Shown in pieces: positions 51,690 through 60,088 of a stretch of 64,000 nt of DNA. Position 1 is the stretch's first letter; each line of letters starts with the position of its first letter. Source of the stretch: Candidatus Hinthialibacter antarcticus. Lineage in GTDB: Bacteria; Hinthialibacterota; Hinthialibacteria; Hinthialibacterales; Hinthialibacteraceae. The DNA lies in the NCBI GenBank assembly GCA_030765645.1, contig JAVCCE010000063.1, forward strand, positions 62,001 through 126,000. The letters are read 5' to 3'. The notes under the pieces were generated by a model that ran no database searches, had not been told where the DNA came from, and saw only the letters and a program-made list of their open reading frames with translations. The position numbers were made by a program, and so were the translations under genes.

Positions 51690-53204
51690 CTATTGATACG
51701 ATGGGTTGTATTTTCCTCGTTCCGCGAAGCCGCCTAGTTGAGGGCGCATTCCCCCAAAACGCGGATAACTCTCATACGCGTCGCCTTTGCCTTTGACGCG
51801 GGGATCGTTGCCTTTCTCTAATTGTTGCAGCAATTCCGACCAGAGTTGATTTTTGGTCGCGGCGAGTTGCGGCTGATCGGCGAGGTTGTTTAAACAGCCT
51901 GGGTCGCGTCGAATATCAAACAATTGCTCCGGCGGGTTCTTGCCATACGAATGCTCAAACAGTGGTTGGATGTGTTCTTCTTCGCGGTGTTCGATCAGAT
52001 AGGATTTGCTAGGGCTGTCGTCAATGTCATGGTAACCCGGCGGGTCGCCCGCCAACACGCGATCCGATTTGAAATTTCGAATATAAAGCCATTTGTCGGT
52101 GCGAATACAGCGGGCGGGGTAGGCCCAGTTGTCGAAGCGCGAGTGCGAATGGCGTTCGCGTCCGGCAACAATGCGGGTGCGGTCAGGATCGACTTGACCG
52201 GAGCGGTTTGAAGTTAACACGTCAAGAAAACTGCGCCCCATCACGCCGTTGGGAATCTTAACGCCCGCCGCTTCGAGTATGGTGGGCGCATAGTCAATGA
52301 ACGGAACAAAATCATCAATGGTTCTTCCGCCTTTCATGCCGTCGGGCCAGCGGATCGCCAGCGGCATGTGGATGCCGTATTCATACAGAGTTGCTTTGGC
52401 GCCAGGGAAGGGCATTCCATTGTCGCTGGTGACGATGACGATGGTGTTGTCGAGTTCTCCGCGCTCTTTGAGTAGATTAAGCATTCGCATTAAATGCGCG
52501 TCAAACCATTCGATCTCATGGGCGTAATCTAACAGGTCGCCGCGAATGACGCCGTTGTCAGGCAAGAACGGCGGGACGCTGGCGTCTGATAATTGCTTGC
52601 CTGATTCTTGCCCGACGCCCTGTTGATAAACGCGATGCGGTTCGTAACATCCATACCAGAAATAGAAAGGCGCGTTGTCGGGTTTTTCTTTTAGGAACGC
52701 TTCGAAATTGGCGGCGTAATCGAGTTTGTTGATTCCCTGAGGCGCATCGTTGATGCGCAGTTGTGAGAATTGCTCGCCGCCGGGGTTGCGCGGACGCCCG
52801 GCGTCTTGCCAATTGCCCGGCCCCCAGGCTTTGCCTGTATAGCCGATGCAGTAGCCCGCCTGTTCGAGCAGGTCTGGATACACCGTCCATTTTTTTGGAA
52901 AGTAACTGCTATGCGTTCCCGCTTCGTCCAGGCTCCAGATGGGACGCCCGGTAAGGATTGATGCGCGGTTGGGTGAGCATTGCGGCGCCGAGGCGAAGGC
53001 GTTGCTGAACAAGCAGCCCTCGCGCGCGACCCAGTCAAACGCAGGCGTGTTGACCATACGCGATCCATAGGCGCCTGCATGAGGCCACGACTGATCGTCA
53101 GACATCGCAAATAAAATATTGGGGCGCTGTTTTGAATGGCTGGTTTGAATGATCGGCCCGCACAGAGCGGCTGCGCTTGTTTTTAAAAATGTCCGGCGTT
53201 TCAT
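51690..53204 (-). CDS. Sulfatase (second), exported, CSPNR active site
   Basis: The 504-residue protein begins MKRRTFLKTSAAALCG, a twin-arginine-like leader, and is preceded by GGAGAG. The active-site motif is CSPNR at 76-80 (APQCSPNRASILTG), so Cys76 would become formylglycine. Metal ligands are in MSDDQSW and TSDNGMPFPG, and LFDIRRDPGCLNNLA is the usual C-terminal motif. CSPxRASxLTG is characteristic of the N-sulfoglucosamine sulfohydrolase-like branch, but the actual sulfated glycan is unknown. It is head-to-head with the PAP-phosphatase-like gene, 153 bp away. Confidence 0.92.
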   Translation of the reverse strand: MKRRTFLKTSAAALCGPIIQTSHSKQRPNILFAMSDDQSWPHAGAYGSRMVNTPAFDWVAREGCLFSNAFASAPQCSPNRASILTGRPIWSLDEAGTHSSYFPKKWTVYPDLLEQAGYCIGYTGKAWGPGNWQDAGRPRNPGGEQFSQLRINDAPQGINKLDYAANFEAFLKEKPDNAPFYFWYGCYEPHRVYQQGVGQESGKQLSDASVPPFLPDNGVIRGDLLDYAHEIEWFDAHLMRMLNLLKERGELDNTIVIVTSDNGMPFPGAKATLYEYGIHMPLAIRWPDGMKGGRTIDDFVPFIDYAPTILEAAGVKIPNGVMGRSFLDVLTSNRSGQVDPDRTRIVAGRERHSHSRFDNWAYPARCIRTDKWLYIRNFKSDRVLAGDPPGYHDIDDSPSKSYLIEHREEEHIQPLFEHSYGKNPPEQLFDIRRDPGCLNNLADQPQLAATKNQLWSELLQQLEKGNDPRVKGKGDAYESYPRFGGMRPQLGGFAERGKYNPSYQ

Positions 53205-53357
53205 CGCGTCTCTCCGATAGTTTCAATAGTCAATTGATTCAATAAGGGTATTGATAGCATATTTGTTTATGTTTTTCGAGCGCTTGTTTGGCTTGACCGT
53301 TTTGTGAATGTGCAATTTAGTAAAACGCATATCAAATCATGATGACAAAGAGGAAGT

Positions 53358-54350
53358 ATGAACTACGAAAAAGAACGACAGGTCGCGCTGGATGCGGTGT
53401 GCGCGGCGTCGCGGTTGTGCCAGCGCGTCCAACAAACCCTGGTCACCGGAGAAACCCTGACGAAGAAAGACCGCTCGCCCGTCACCGTGGCTGACTTCGG
53501 TTCGCAGGCGGTCGCGTCGTTGCGGCTGTTGGCGGCGTTTCCTGATATTCCAATCGTTGGTGAAGAAGATGCGGGCGATTTGCGGAAGGATGAGAACACT
53601 GTATTGAGGCAGCGCGTGTTGGAATGTGCGGCGCCCGAAGCCAACGGCGCCAGCGAAGAGGAGATTCTCGCCGTGATCGATAAAGGCAACGCGGCGGGCG
53701 GCGCCAGCGGGCGCTTTTGGACGATTGACCCCATCGACGGCACAAAAGGCTTTCTGCGCGCGGAACAATACGCGGTTGCGCTCGCGTTGATCGAAGACGG
53801 CGAAGTTGTCTTGGGCGTTTTAGGGTGCCCGAATTTACCCGTTGATCCGAAGCAACCTGACGGAGACAAGGGATGTATGTTTGTCGGCGTCAAAGGCTGC
53901 GGCGCAGTGCAGATGACTTTAAATCAAACGGATGAAACGCCGATACGCGTGTCTGATATTTCTGATCCTGGCTCTGCGTCATTCGTTGAGTCGGTTGAAT
54001 CCGGCCATACATCGCACGGCCATGCGCAGCAAATCGCCGGGCGCCTGGGGGTGGTGAATCCACCCGTACGGATGGACAGCCAGTGCAAGTACGCTGCGGT
54101 GGCGCGCGGCGAAGCGTCGATCTATTTGCGCCTGCCCAGCCGTGCGAATTACGTCGAAAAAATATGGGACCACGCGGCGGGCGTGATCGTCATTCAAGAG
54201 GCGGGCGGCGTGGTGAGCGACGTCAACGGCAAGCCACTCGATTTTTCGCAAGGCCGGGGGCTTGAATCCAACCAAGGCGTCGTGGCCAGTAATGGGAAAT
54301 TTCAAAGCAAAATCGTCGATGCTGTGAAAGACGTATTCAGTAATCGTTAA
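53358..54350 (+). CDS. Inositol-monophosphatase-fold 3'(2'),5'-bisphosphate nucleotidase-like protein
   Basis: The 330-residue protein has the Li+-sensitive phosphatase motifs VGEED (67-71), WTIDPIDGTKGFLR (121-134) and IWDHAAGVIVIQEAGG (~267-282). The KGFLR extension and the overall length favour the HAL2/CysQ type, which removes the 3' phosphate from PAP (a by-product of PAPS-dependent sulfation) rather than inositol phosphate. It is preceded by GAGGAAGT. The divergent neighbour is a sulfatase, a suggestive link to sulfur handling. The stop shares TTAA with the convergent methyltransferase gene. Confidence 0.88.
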   Translation: MNYEKERQVALDAVCAASRLCQRVQQTLVTGETLTKKDRSPVTVADFGSQAVASLRLLAAFPDIPIVGEEDAGDLRKDENTVLRQRVLECAAPEANGASEEEILAVIDKGNAAGGASGRFWTIDPIDGTKGFLRAEQYAVALALIEDGEVVLGVLGCPNLPVDPKQPDGDKGCMFVGVKGCGAVQMTLNQTDETPIRVSDISDPGSASFVESVESGHTSHGHAQQIAGRLGVVNPPVRMDSQCKYAAVARGEASIYLRLPSRANYVEKIWDHAAGVIVIQEAGGVVSDVNGKPLDFSQGRGLESNQGVVASNGKFQSKIVDAVKDVFSNR

Positions 54351-55099
54351 TTCAGCATCTGCTGTTTTCTCCAGCAGGCGCCAGTCCAGTCGATGGGGTG
54401 GATTTCGGCGGTGATGTTATTGGCGTCGCGGAAATCTTCAACGGCGGTTTTGCAGGCGGACACGGCGCCGTAGTCGTCGACGATGACGAACCCGCCCGGC
54501 GCTAGTTTTTTATACAACGCTTCAAGCGCCTCCCAGGTGGATTGATACATATCGCCGTCTAAACGTAACAGCGCCAGCTGCTCAATCGGCGCATCCGGCA
54601 GGGTCTCTTGAAACCAGCCCTGCAAGAACCGTACGCCGTCATCCAGTAATCCATACCGCTTGAAATTGGTTTTGACTTCATCCAACGAAACCGCTAACTC
54701 CGGCGCGGCGAAATGCTGATCGCCCTCATCAAGCGGGTAGCGCTGTGCGTCGGGCTTCGGCAGCCCCTCGAATGAATCCGCCGCCCAGACGGTGCGCGGC
54801 AGGTTGTGGGCTTTCATATACGCCCGCATGAAAATCGAAGCGCCGCCGCGCCACACGCCGGTCTCGATCACGTCGCCGGGGATGCTTTCCGCTCGGATTA
54901 TATCAAGACATTCATGCAGGTGGTCGAGGCGCTTGCGTCCGATCATGGTGTGCGCAAACTGCGGCCAGTCGCGGCCTTCATGTCGTAATGAAGGATCAAA
55001 CGCCTGCTCAACGCCGCCGGTGATGGAACCGTCTTGGTAGAGTTCGCCCAACAGGCAGCGCTTGAGTAAGTCTAGGTAGAGTTCAGTTGCGGTCGTCAT
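54347..55099 (-). CDS. TylF/MycF-type O-methyltransferase-like protein
   Basis: The 250-residue protein has a class I SAM-binding fold: GDVIETGVWRGGASIFM, VWAADSFEGLP, LRLDGDMYQSTWEAL and GGFVIVDDYG. This is the macrocin-O-methyltransferase (TylF) family, which methylates sugar hydroxyls in natural products and probably other glycans. Catalytic metal ligands (Asp in LDGDMY and VDDY) are visible. It lies 5 bp after the DppC-like permease, so it may be the last gene of the transport operon. Substrate unknown. The start has a weak ribosome site. Confidence 0.88.
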   Translation of the reverse strand: MTTATELYLDLLKRCLLGELYQDGSITGGVEQAFDPSLRHEGRDWPQFAHTMIGRKRLDHLHECLDIIRAESIPGDVIETGVWRGGASIFMRAYMKAHNLPRTVWAADSFEGLPKPDAQRYPLDEGDQHFAAPELAVSLDEVKTNFKRYGLLDDGVRFLQGWFQETLPDAPIEQLALLRLDGDMYQSTWEALEALYKKLAPGGFVIVDDYGAVSACKTAVEDFRDANNITAEIHPIDWTGACWRKQQMLN

Positions 55100-55104
55100 A
55101 TTAA

Positions 55105-55938
55105 TTAGGCCGTCTTCTTTGCGCCTGCGTCTTTCACGTCAAGTACGTCGCGCAGGCCTTCCCCCAAAAGATTAAACGCCAACACGGTCAGCGCCAACGC
55201 AGCGCCAGGGAAGATCGACGCCCACGGCGCTACGCGAATTGCTTGCGAGGCGAAATTAATCATGCCGCCCCAGCTGGGTGTCGGCGGTTGCGCGCCCAAG
55301 CCGAGAAACGATAAGCCTGCTTCCGCCATGATCGCTTGGGCAAGCCCCATTGTCCACCAGATCAGCGCGGGCGCATAACTGTTGGGGATGATGTGGCGCA
55401 CAATGATATTGAAATCTGACGCGCCGTACGCGCGCGCGGCGTTAACGAATTCGCGCTCTTTTACCACCATCACTTGCGAGCGGATCAATCGCGCCGCGCC
55501 CGCCCACATGACCAGGCTCAACGAAACAAATACCGCCAGAATGCCGCTTGGGAAAATCACCGCAATGGAAATCACTAATAGCAAAAACGGAAACGCCAGG
55601 GTAATATCGACAAAGCGTTGTAGAATCATATCCACCTTGCCGCCATAAAAGCCTGACAAACAACCGACGATCATACCGATCAACAAACTGAAGGTCCGCG
55701 TGGTGACGCCGACGCCAAGCGAGATGCGCGCGCCGTAGACCACCCGCGAAAAAATGTCGCGGCCCACTTCATCGGCGCCAAACCAATGCTGCCAGGAGGG
55801 CGGCTGATAGTAGGCGTCGAGGTCAATTTCATTGGGATGATAGGGGCTGACCAACGGCGCGAAGATTGCGATCAACACCAACGCAAGCGCGATGCCGCCG
55901 CCGACAATAATATAAGGATGCCGCAATGCTTTTCTCAT
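55105..55938 (-). CDS. Peptide-type ABC transporter permease (DppC/OppC-like)
   Basis: The 277-residue protein has six predicted membrane helices, opening MRKALRHPYIIVGGGIALALVLIAI. The core FGADEVGRDIFSRVVYGARISL is the family signature, and RAYGASDFNIIVRHIIPNS is the EAA-type loop contacting an ATPase. With the partner permease it would import peptides, nickel or other small solutes delivered by the adjacent binding protein. It overlaps the DppB-like gene by 4 bp. No ATPase gene is found in the operon. Confidence 0.93.
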   Translation of the reverse strand: MRKALRHPYIIVGGGIALALVLIAIFAPLVSPYHPNEIDLDAYYQPPSWQHWFGADEVGRDIFSRVVYGARISLGVGVTTRTFSLLIGMIVGCLSGFYGGKVDMILQRFVDITLAFPFLLLVISIAVIFPSGILAVFVSLSLVMWAGAARLIRSQVMVVKEREFVNAARAYGASDFNIIVRHIIPNSYAPALIWWTMGLAQAIMAEAGLSFLGLGAQPPTPSWGGMINFASQAIRVAPWASIFPGAALALTVLAFNLLGEGLRDVLDVKDAGAKKTA

Positions 55939-56861
55939 TCGTAGCGTATCCTTGGGTCGAGATAGGCGTATAACAAATCGACCAACAGGTTAATCGCCAG
56001 AAAGATCACCGCGAAGAATAATACCGCCCCATTGATGACCGGATAGTCGCGTTGCGAGATGGCAATGACAACATGGCGGCCTAATCCTGGCCAGGAAAAA
56101 ACTTTTTCGGTCAATACGGAACCCGACAGATAACTGGCGAAGTCAACGCCGATAATGGTGATAACGGGAATCACCGCGTTCGCGAAAGCATGTTTGCTGA
56201 TGACCTTCCACGGCGCGAGGCCTTTTGCATACGCGGTGCGCAGGTAATCTTCGCGCAAGACTTCGAGCATGGTCGCCCGGGTCATGCGCGCCAACAGCGC
56301 GACCGACTGCGTACCCAGCGCAATGGCGGGCAATACCAGATAGCGCCAACTGCCGTCGCCGTAGCCGGACGGCGGAAGTAGTTGCAGTTGTACGCTGACG
56401 AAATACATCAGCAGCAATCCCAGCCAAAATACTGGCGTCGAAATTCCCAACATCGAAAGCACCATCGCGGTGCGGTCATACCACGAGTTTGGAAGCAGGG
56501 CGGAAACAAGCCCCGCCGATACGCCTAAAATTATGGCGACGATCATCGCCGCTGCTGCAAGTTTGAAGGTATAAGGGAAACGCTCCGCGATGATTTCCGT
56601 CACCGGACGATGGCTGTCATACGACAGACCCAAGTCGCCGCGCAACAAGTTCGCCAAATATTTTCCATATTGAACATACAGAGGTTGGTCGAAGCCGTAT
56701 TTCTCGGCAATCATTTGTTTCTGCTCTTCGGTGGCGCGTTGTCCGGCCATGGCGTCAGCAGGATCGCCCGGCGCAAGGCGGCTTAAAAAAAACGCAATCG
56801 TAATCACGCCGAACAAGACCGGCAGCATCAACAACAGGCGGCGAAAAATGTATGACGTCAT
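55935..56861 (-). CDS. Peptide-type ABC transporter permease (DppB/OppB-like)
   Basis: The 308-residue protein has N-terminal signature FRRLLLMLPVLFGVITIAFFLSRLAPGDP, then LRGDLGLSYDSHRPV and a coupling loop TAYAKGLAPWKVISKHAFANA. Six membrane helices are expected. It forms a heterodimer with the DppC-like protein. It overlaps the binding-protein gene upstream and the DppC-like gene downstream by 4 bp each, so the three are translationally coupled. Confidence 0.94.
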   Translation of the reverse strand: MTSYIFRRLLLMLPVLFGVITIAFFLSRLAPGDPADAMAGQRATEEQKQMIAEKYGFDQPLYVQYGKYLANLLRGDLGLSYDSHRPVTEIIAERFPYTFKLAAAAMIVAIILGVSAGLVSALLPNSWYDRTAMVLSMLGISTPVFWLGLLLMYFVSVQLQLLPPSGYGDGSWRYLVLPAIALGTQSVALLARMTRATMLEVLREDYLRTAYAKGLAPWKVISKHAFANAVIPVITIIGVDFASYLSGSVLTEKVFSWPGLGRHVVIAISQRDYPVINGAVLFFAVIFLAINLLVDLLYAYLDPRIRYE

Positions 56862-58432
56862 TGCGTTTCGCCCTCCGGTAAAACAATGTGTTCAGTAAGA
56901 TAACGGACGCCATTAAAAATTAACGGCGGTTTGTATCCTTTAACATACGGGTGTTGCACGGTGTATTGGGTGCGATGCCAGAGAAATAGCGCGGGCGCTT
57001 TCTGGTATAATTCGTTATTGGCGCGTTCGAGCATGGCGACCCGTTTGGTTGCGTCGAGTTCAATGCGGGAGGCTTCGATGAGCGCGTCCATTTCGGGATC
57101 GTTCAAGAAGGTGAAGTTGCTTTGCCCACTCTGCGACGAATGAAAAAGCGGATACAAAAAATTATCGCCGTCGGGATAGTCGGCGTACCAACTGCGATAG
57201 GCCGCATCAAATTTGCCTTCGCGCAGCGCCTGTCGATAGGTCGCCCATTCTAATTGTTGAACGCGGGCGTTGACGCCGGCGCGTTTCCATAACGCTTGTA
57301 AGACTTCGCCGGTCGCGCGGGTAAAGCCTTCGCGTTCAGGAAACACCAGCAATAACTCGCGATCAAATAAACCTGCATCGCGTAAAATATTTTTGGCTTC
57401 ATCCTGCGTAATTGCAAAAAGCGTTCTCGTCTTGGCGCCGCCGGGTAGGCTGGAAGGGATCGGCCCGCCGCTAGGGATGCCTGCGCCGAAGCGTACGCAT
57501 TGTAGCACTTTTTCGGTATCAACCAGCGAGACCAATGCGCGGCGCACTGCGGGGTCATCGAACGGTGGTTTCGAACAATTGAACAACACCATATCAGTGT
57601 TGAGTTGCGGCGCGGGTTTCACGTAAGGCTCCCAGTTTTTGTCGGTCGTCCAGCGGGGAATTTCCGCATCCGGCAACTCTTCGACGATGGTGAGATTTCC
57701 AGTTTCAAATTCTGCGACCGCTGTGAAATGGTTGGGAATCACGCGATAGATAAATTTCGCCATTTTCGGCTGCTGCAGCCAATAATGTTGATTGTGTTCA
57801 AACACGATATGGCGGTCATGCAACCATTCAACCATGCGCCAGGGGCCGCCGCCGACCGGGTGCGTTCCAAAGGGGATGTTTTCACGCTCGCAGCGTTCGA
57901 TTTCTTCTTTTGGAAGTATCGAGCCGACTGGCATGGCGAGCTGCCCGATGAACGGCGCGAAAGGTCCGCTTAACGTAAGTCGCAACGTGTGCGTATCAAT
58001 GGCCTGCATGGTTTCGATTGGCTCAAGCGCCCAGCGGTTGGGCGCGGCGGTTTCTTTCGATAAGGCGCGTTCAAACGAATAGATCACGTCGTCGGCGGTG
58101 ATGGGGCGTCCGGTTGAGAACTTCGCGTTTGGGTTCAGGTGAAAAGTGTAAGTTGTCCCGTCATCTGATATCGTCCAGGATTGCGCCAAGTCAGGAACGA
58201 TCTCGGCGTCGCGATTGAAGTGGACTAGATTGCAGAACAACATTCCAATCAAGCGTCCATCGGCGACGCCCCAAGAGCGATGGGGGTCGAGCGTAGGTGG
58301 ATCAAAAATGTCAAAGGTAATTAACGTATCGGGGTCTTTGAGGGCGACGTAAAACGCGCCATTGTTATCGCCGCAATTTGTGGTGATTAAACAAAGAAGA
58401 CTTATGATAAGGCTGCGAAAGTTTGCTTTCAT
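56858..58432 (-). CDS. Solute-binding lipoprotein, peptide-type (SBP family 5)
   Basis: The 524-residue lipoprotein has lipobox LITTNC. FDIFDPPTLDPHRSWGVADG, LVHFNRDAEIVPDLAQSWTISDDGTTYTFHL and FSTGRPITADDVIYSFERAL are classic SBP_bac_5 segments of DppA/OppA-type proteins. FPEREGFTRATGEVLQALW and YPDGDNFLYPLFHS are in the C-terminal lobe. It captures a peptide or similar solute for the two permeases downstream. Lipid anchoring replaces free periplasmic location. It lies 9 bp after the symporter gene. Confidence 0.93.
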   Translation of the reverse strand: MKANFRSLIISLLCLITTNCGDNNGAFYVALKDPDTLITFDIFDPPTLDPHRSWGVADGRLIGMLFCNLVHFNRDAEIVPDLAQSWTISDDGTTYTFHLNPNAKFSTGRPITADDVIYSFERALSKETAAPNRWALEPIETMQAIDTHTLRLTLSGPFAPFIGQLAMPVGSILPKEEIERCERENIPFGTHPVGGGPWRMVEWLHDRHIVFEHNQHYWLQQPKMAKFIYRVIPNHFTAVAEFETGNLTIVEELPDAEIPRWTTDKNWEPYVKPAPQLNTDMVLFNCSKPPFDDPAVRRALVSLVDTEKVLQCVRFGAGIPSGGPIPSSLPGGAKTRTLFAITQDEAKNILRDAGLFDRELLLVFPEREGFTRATGEVLQALWKRAGVNARVQQLEWATYRQALREGKFDAAYRSWYADYPDGDNFLYPLFHSSQSGQSNFTFLNDPEMDALIEASRIELDATKRVAMLERANNELYQKAPALFLWHRTQYTVQHPYVKGYKPPLIFNGVRYLTEHIVLPEGETQ

Positions 58433-58441
58433 CGTTGCGCC

Positions 58442-59878
58442 TTATGCTGTTTGTGAATGGTCATCTGCCAGTATCCGGTCGAGCAGTAATGCGCTGATTG
58501 TTGAGGTGAGCGCGCCTGCGGGCACCCAGACGGTCCAGTGGAAGCCTGCGAATGAAACCGAGACGACAGCGACCACGCCAACGATCATACCAATTGTCAC
58601 TGCGCGTTGGCTTCGCATCGGCGTAAAGATGCCCAAGACAAACGCCGCCAGTAAACTGCCGAATGTGTAACTGGGGATGCTGAGCGCCAGGTCGAGAATA
58701 TTCTCTTGCAAGGTGCTCGAAATCAGCGCGATGCCGATCAGGACGATCATCCATAAGACGGTGAATGCGCGTGAAAGTAAAACCAGTTTGGAATCGCACA
58801 ATTCTTCTTTCAACGAAGGGATGACAAAGTCGGTGATGGTGGTGGATGAAAGCGAATTCAGCGCGGAGGCGGTGCTTGACATGGCGGCGGACAGTATCGC
58901 CGCCAACACGAACGCGCCTGCCGCTGGGGGCATGACATCCACGGCGAAGAAGGGCAATATCTCGTTGGCTTTGGTCACGCCTTCCGGCAGTGCGCCGTCG
59001 TAAAAACGGTTGAGCATGACGCCGACGAAAAGTAGAAAACTAAACAATACAAATACCACGCCGCCGCTGAGCACCATCGCCCATTGTGCGCTGCGCAGGT
59101 TGCGGCATGAAAGCAGGCGCTGGACTAGATCTTGATCGGCGCCGTGAGAGGCGAGGTTCAAACAGAAGCCGCCGATTAGCCCGAGTAGAAAACCTTTGCC
59201 GCTCCAATCCCAATGGAAAACGGTGAATTTCCCGGCGCTTGAGCCGTATTCTATTATCGTCGGCAGCCCGCCGGGAATGGTGTTCAGGATATAAAAACAA
59301 ACAAACAATCCGCCCAACATCATCACGGCGAATTGGATCACTTCCGTCCAGATGACGGCGGCGAGGCCGCCCATGACGGAGTACAAAACAGCGATGATTC
59401 CAGTGATAATGATCGCAGTGGTTACGTCCCATCCGGTCATGGCTTGAATGACGACCGCTGCGGCGAAGTGCCGTACGCCCGCCGCCATGGCGCGGGTGAT
59501 AAAGAAAAACACGCCGGACGTTTTTTGCACTTCCTTACCGAAACGGCGGCCTAAGAATTGATAGATGGTGACGATTTCGTGTTCAAAGAACTTCGGTAGG
59601 AAAAAGTACGACAATACAAAACGCGAAAGGATATACCCCATCACCACTTGCAGAAACCAGAAGTCGCCGCCTTCGACGAACGCCTGCGCAGGCGCGCCGA
59701 TGAAAGTCACCGCGCTGGTTTCGGTCGCGACGATCGCCGCCAGCGCCGCCCAGGTAGGCATGCTTCGCCCTGCGACGAAAAAATCCTGAATCGACGATTG
59801 GCGGCGCGAACACCATACGCCAATGGCGATTAATACGGCGAGATAAATAAAGAGAATCAAATATCCGGTGGTTGTCAT
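58442..59878 (-). CDS. Sodium:solute symporter (SSS family)
   Basis: It is 478 residues from the internal ATG (MTTTGYLILFIYLAVL); the longer ORF adds 25 non-membrane residues. It has about 13 membrane helices. FFVAGRSMPTWAALAAIVATETSAVTFIGAPAQAF is the Na+-binding first-helices region of SSS proteins, and SAAMSSTASALNSLSSTTITDF matches the conserved Ser/Thr-rich later helix of this family. Members import sugars, amino acids or sialic acid with Na+. It is the first gene of a five-gene unit with the peptide-type ABC parts and the methyltransferase. Confidence 0.92.
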   Translation of the reverse strand: MTTTGYLILFIYLAVLIAIGVWCSRRQSSIQDFFVAGRSMPTWAALAAIVATETSAVTFIGAPAQAFVEGGDFWFLQVVMGYILSRFVLSYFFLPKFFEHEIVTIYQFLGRRFGKEVQKTSGVFFFITRAMAAGVRHFAAAVVIQAMTGWDVTTAIIITGIIAVLYSVMGGLAAVIWTEVIQFAVMMLGGLFVCFYILNTIPGGLPTIIEYGSSAGKFTVFHWDWSGKGFLLGLIGGFCLNLASHGADQDLVQRLLSCRNLRSAQWAMVLSGGVVFVLFSFLLFVGVMLNRFYDGALPEGVTKANEILPFFAVDVMPPAAGAFVLAAILSAAMSSTASALNSLSSTTITDFVIPSLKEELCDSKLVLLSRAFTVLWMIVLIGIALISSTLQENILDLALSIPSYTFGSLLAAFVLGIFTPMRSQRAVTIGMIVGVVAVVSVSFAGFHWTVWVPAGALTSTISALLLDRILADDHSQTA

Positions 59879-60088
59879 AGGTTCGGTGTACAAGTGCGGA
59901 ATTTGCGCCACTAAGCATACTTCGCACTTGCTTGAGTTCCAACCCGAAATCATCTGGATTCATCAAAGAATTGTAGATTCAATACAATGTAAAATGATTA
60001 AATTGTAAGATTGGCGATTATCATTCCAATTCAAAGCCGGGTTGGATACAATTTGTTGCTGTAATAATTAAAGAACCGAAGAGCCTCA

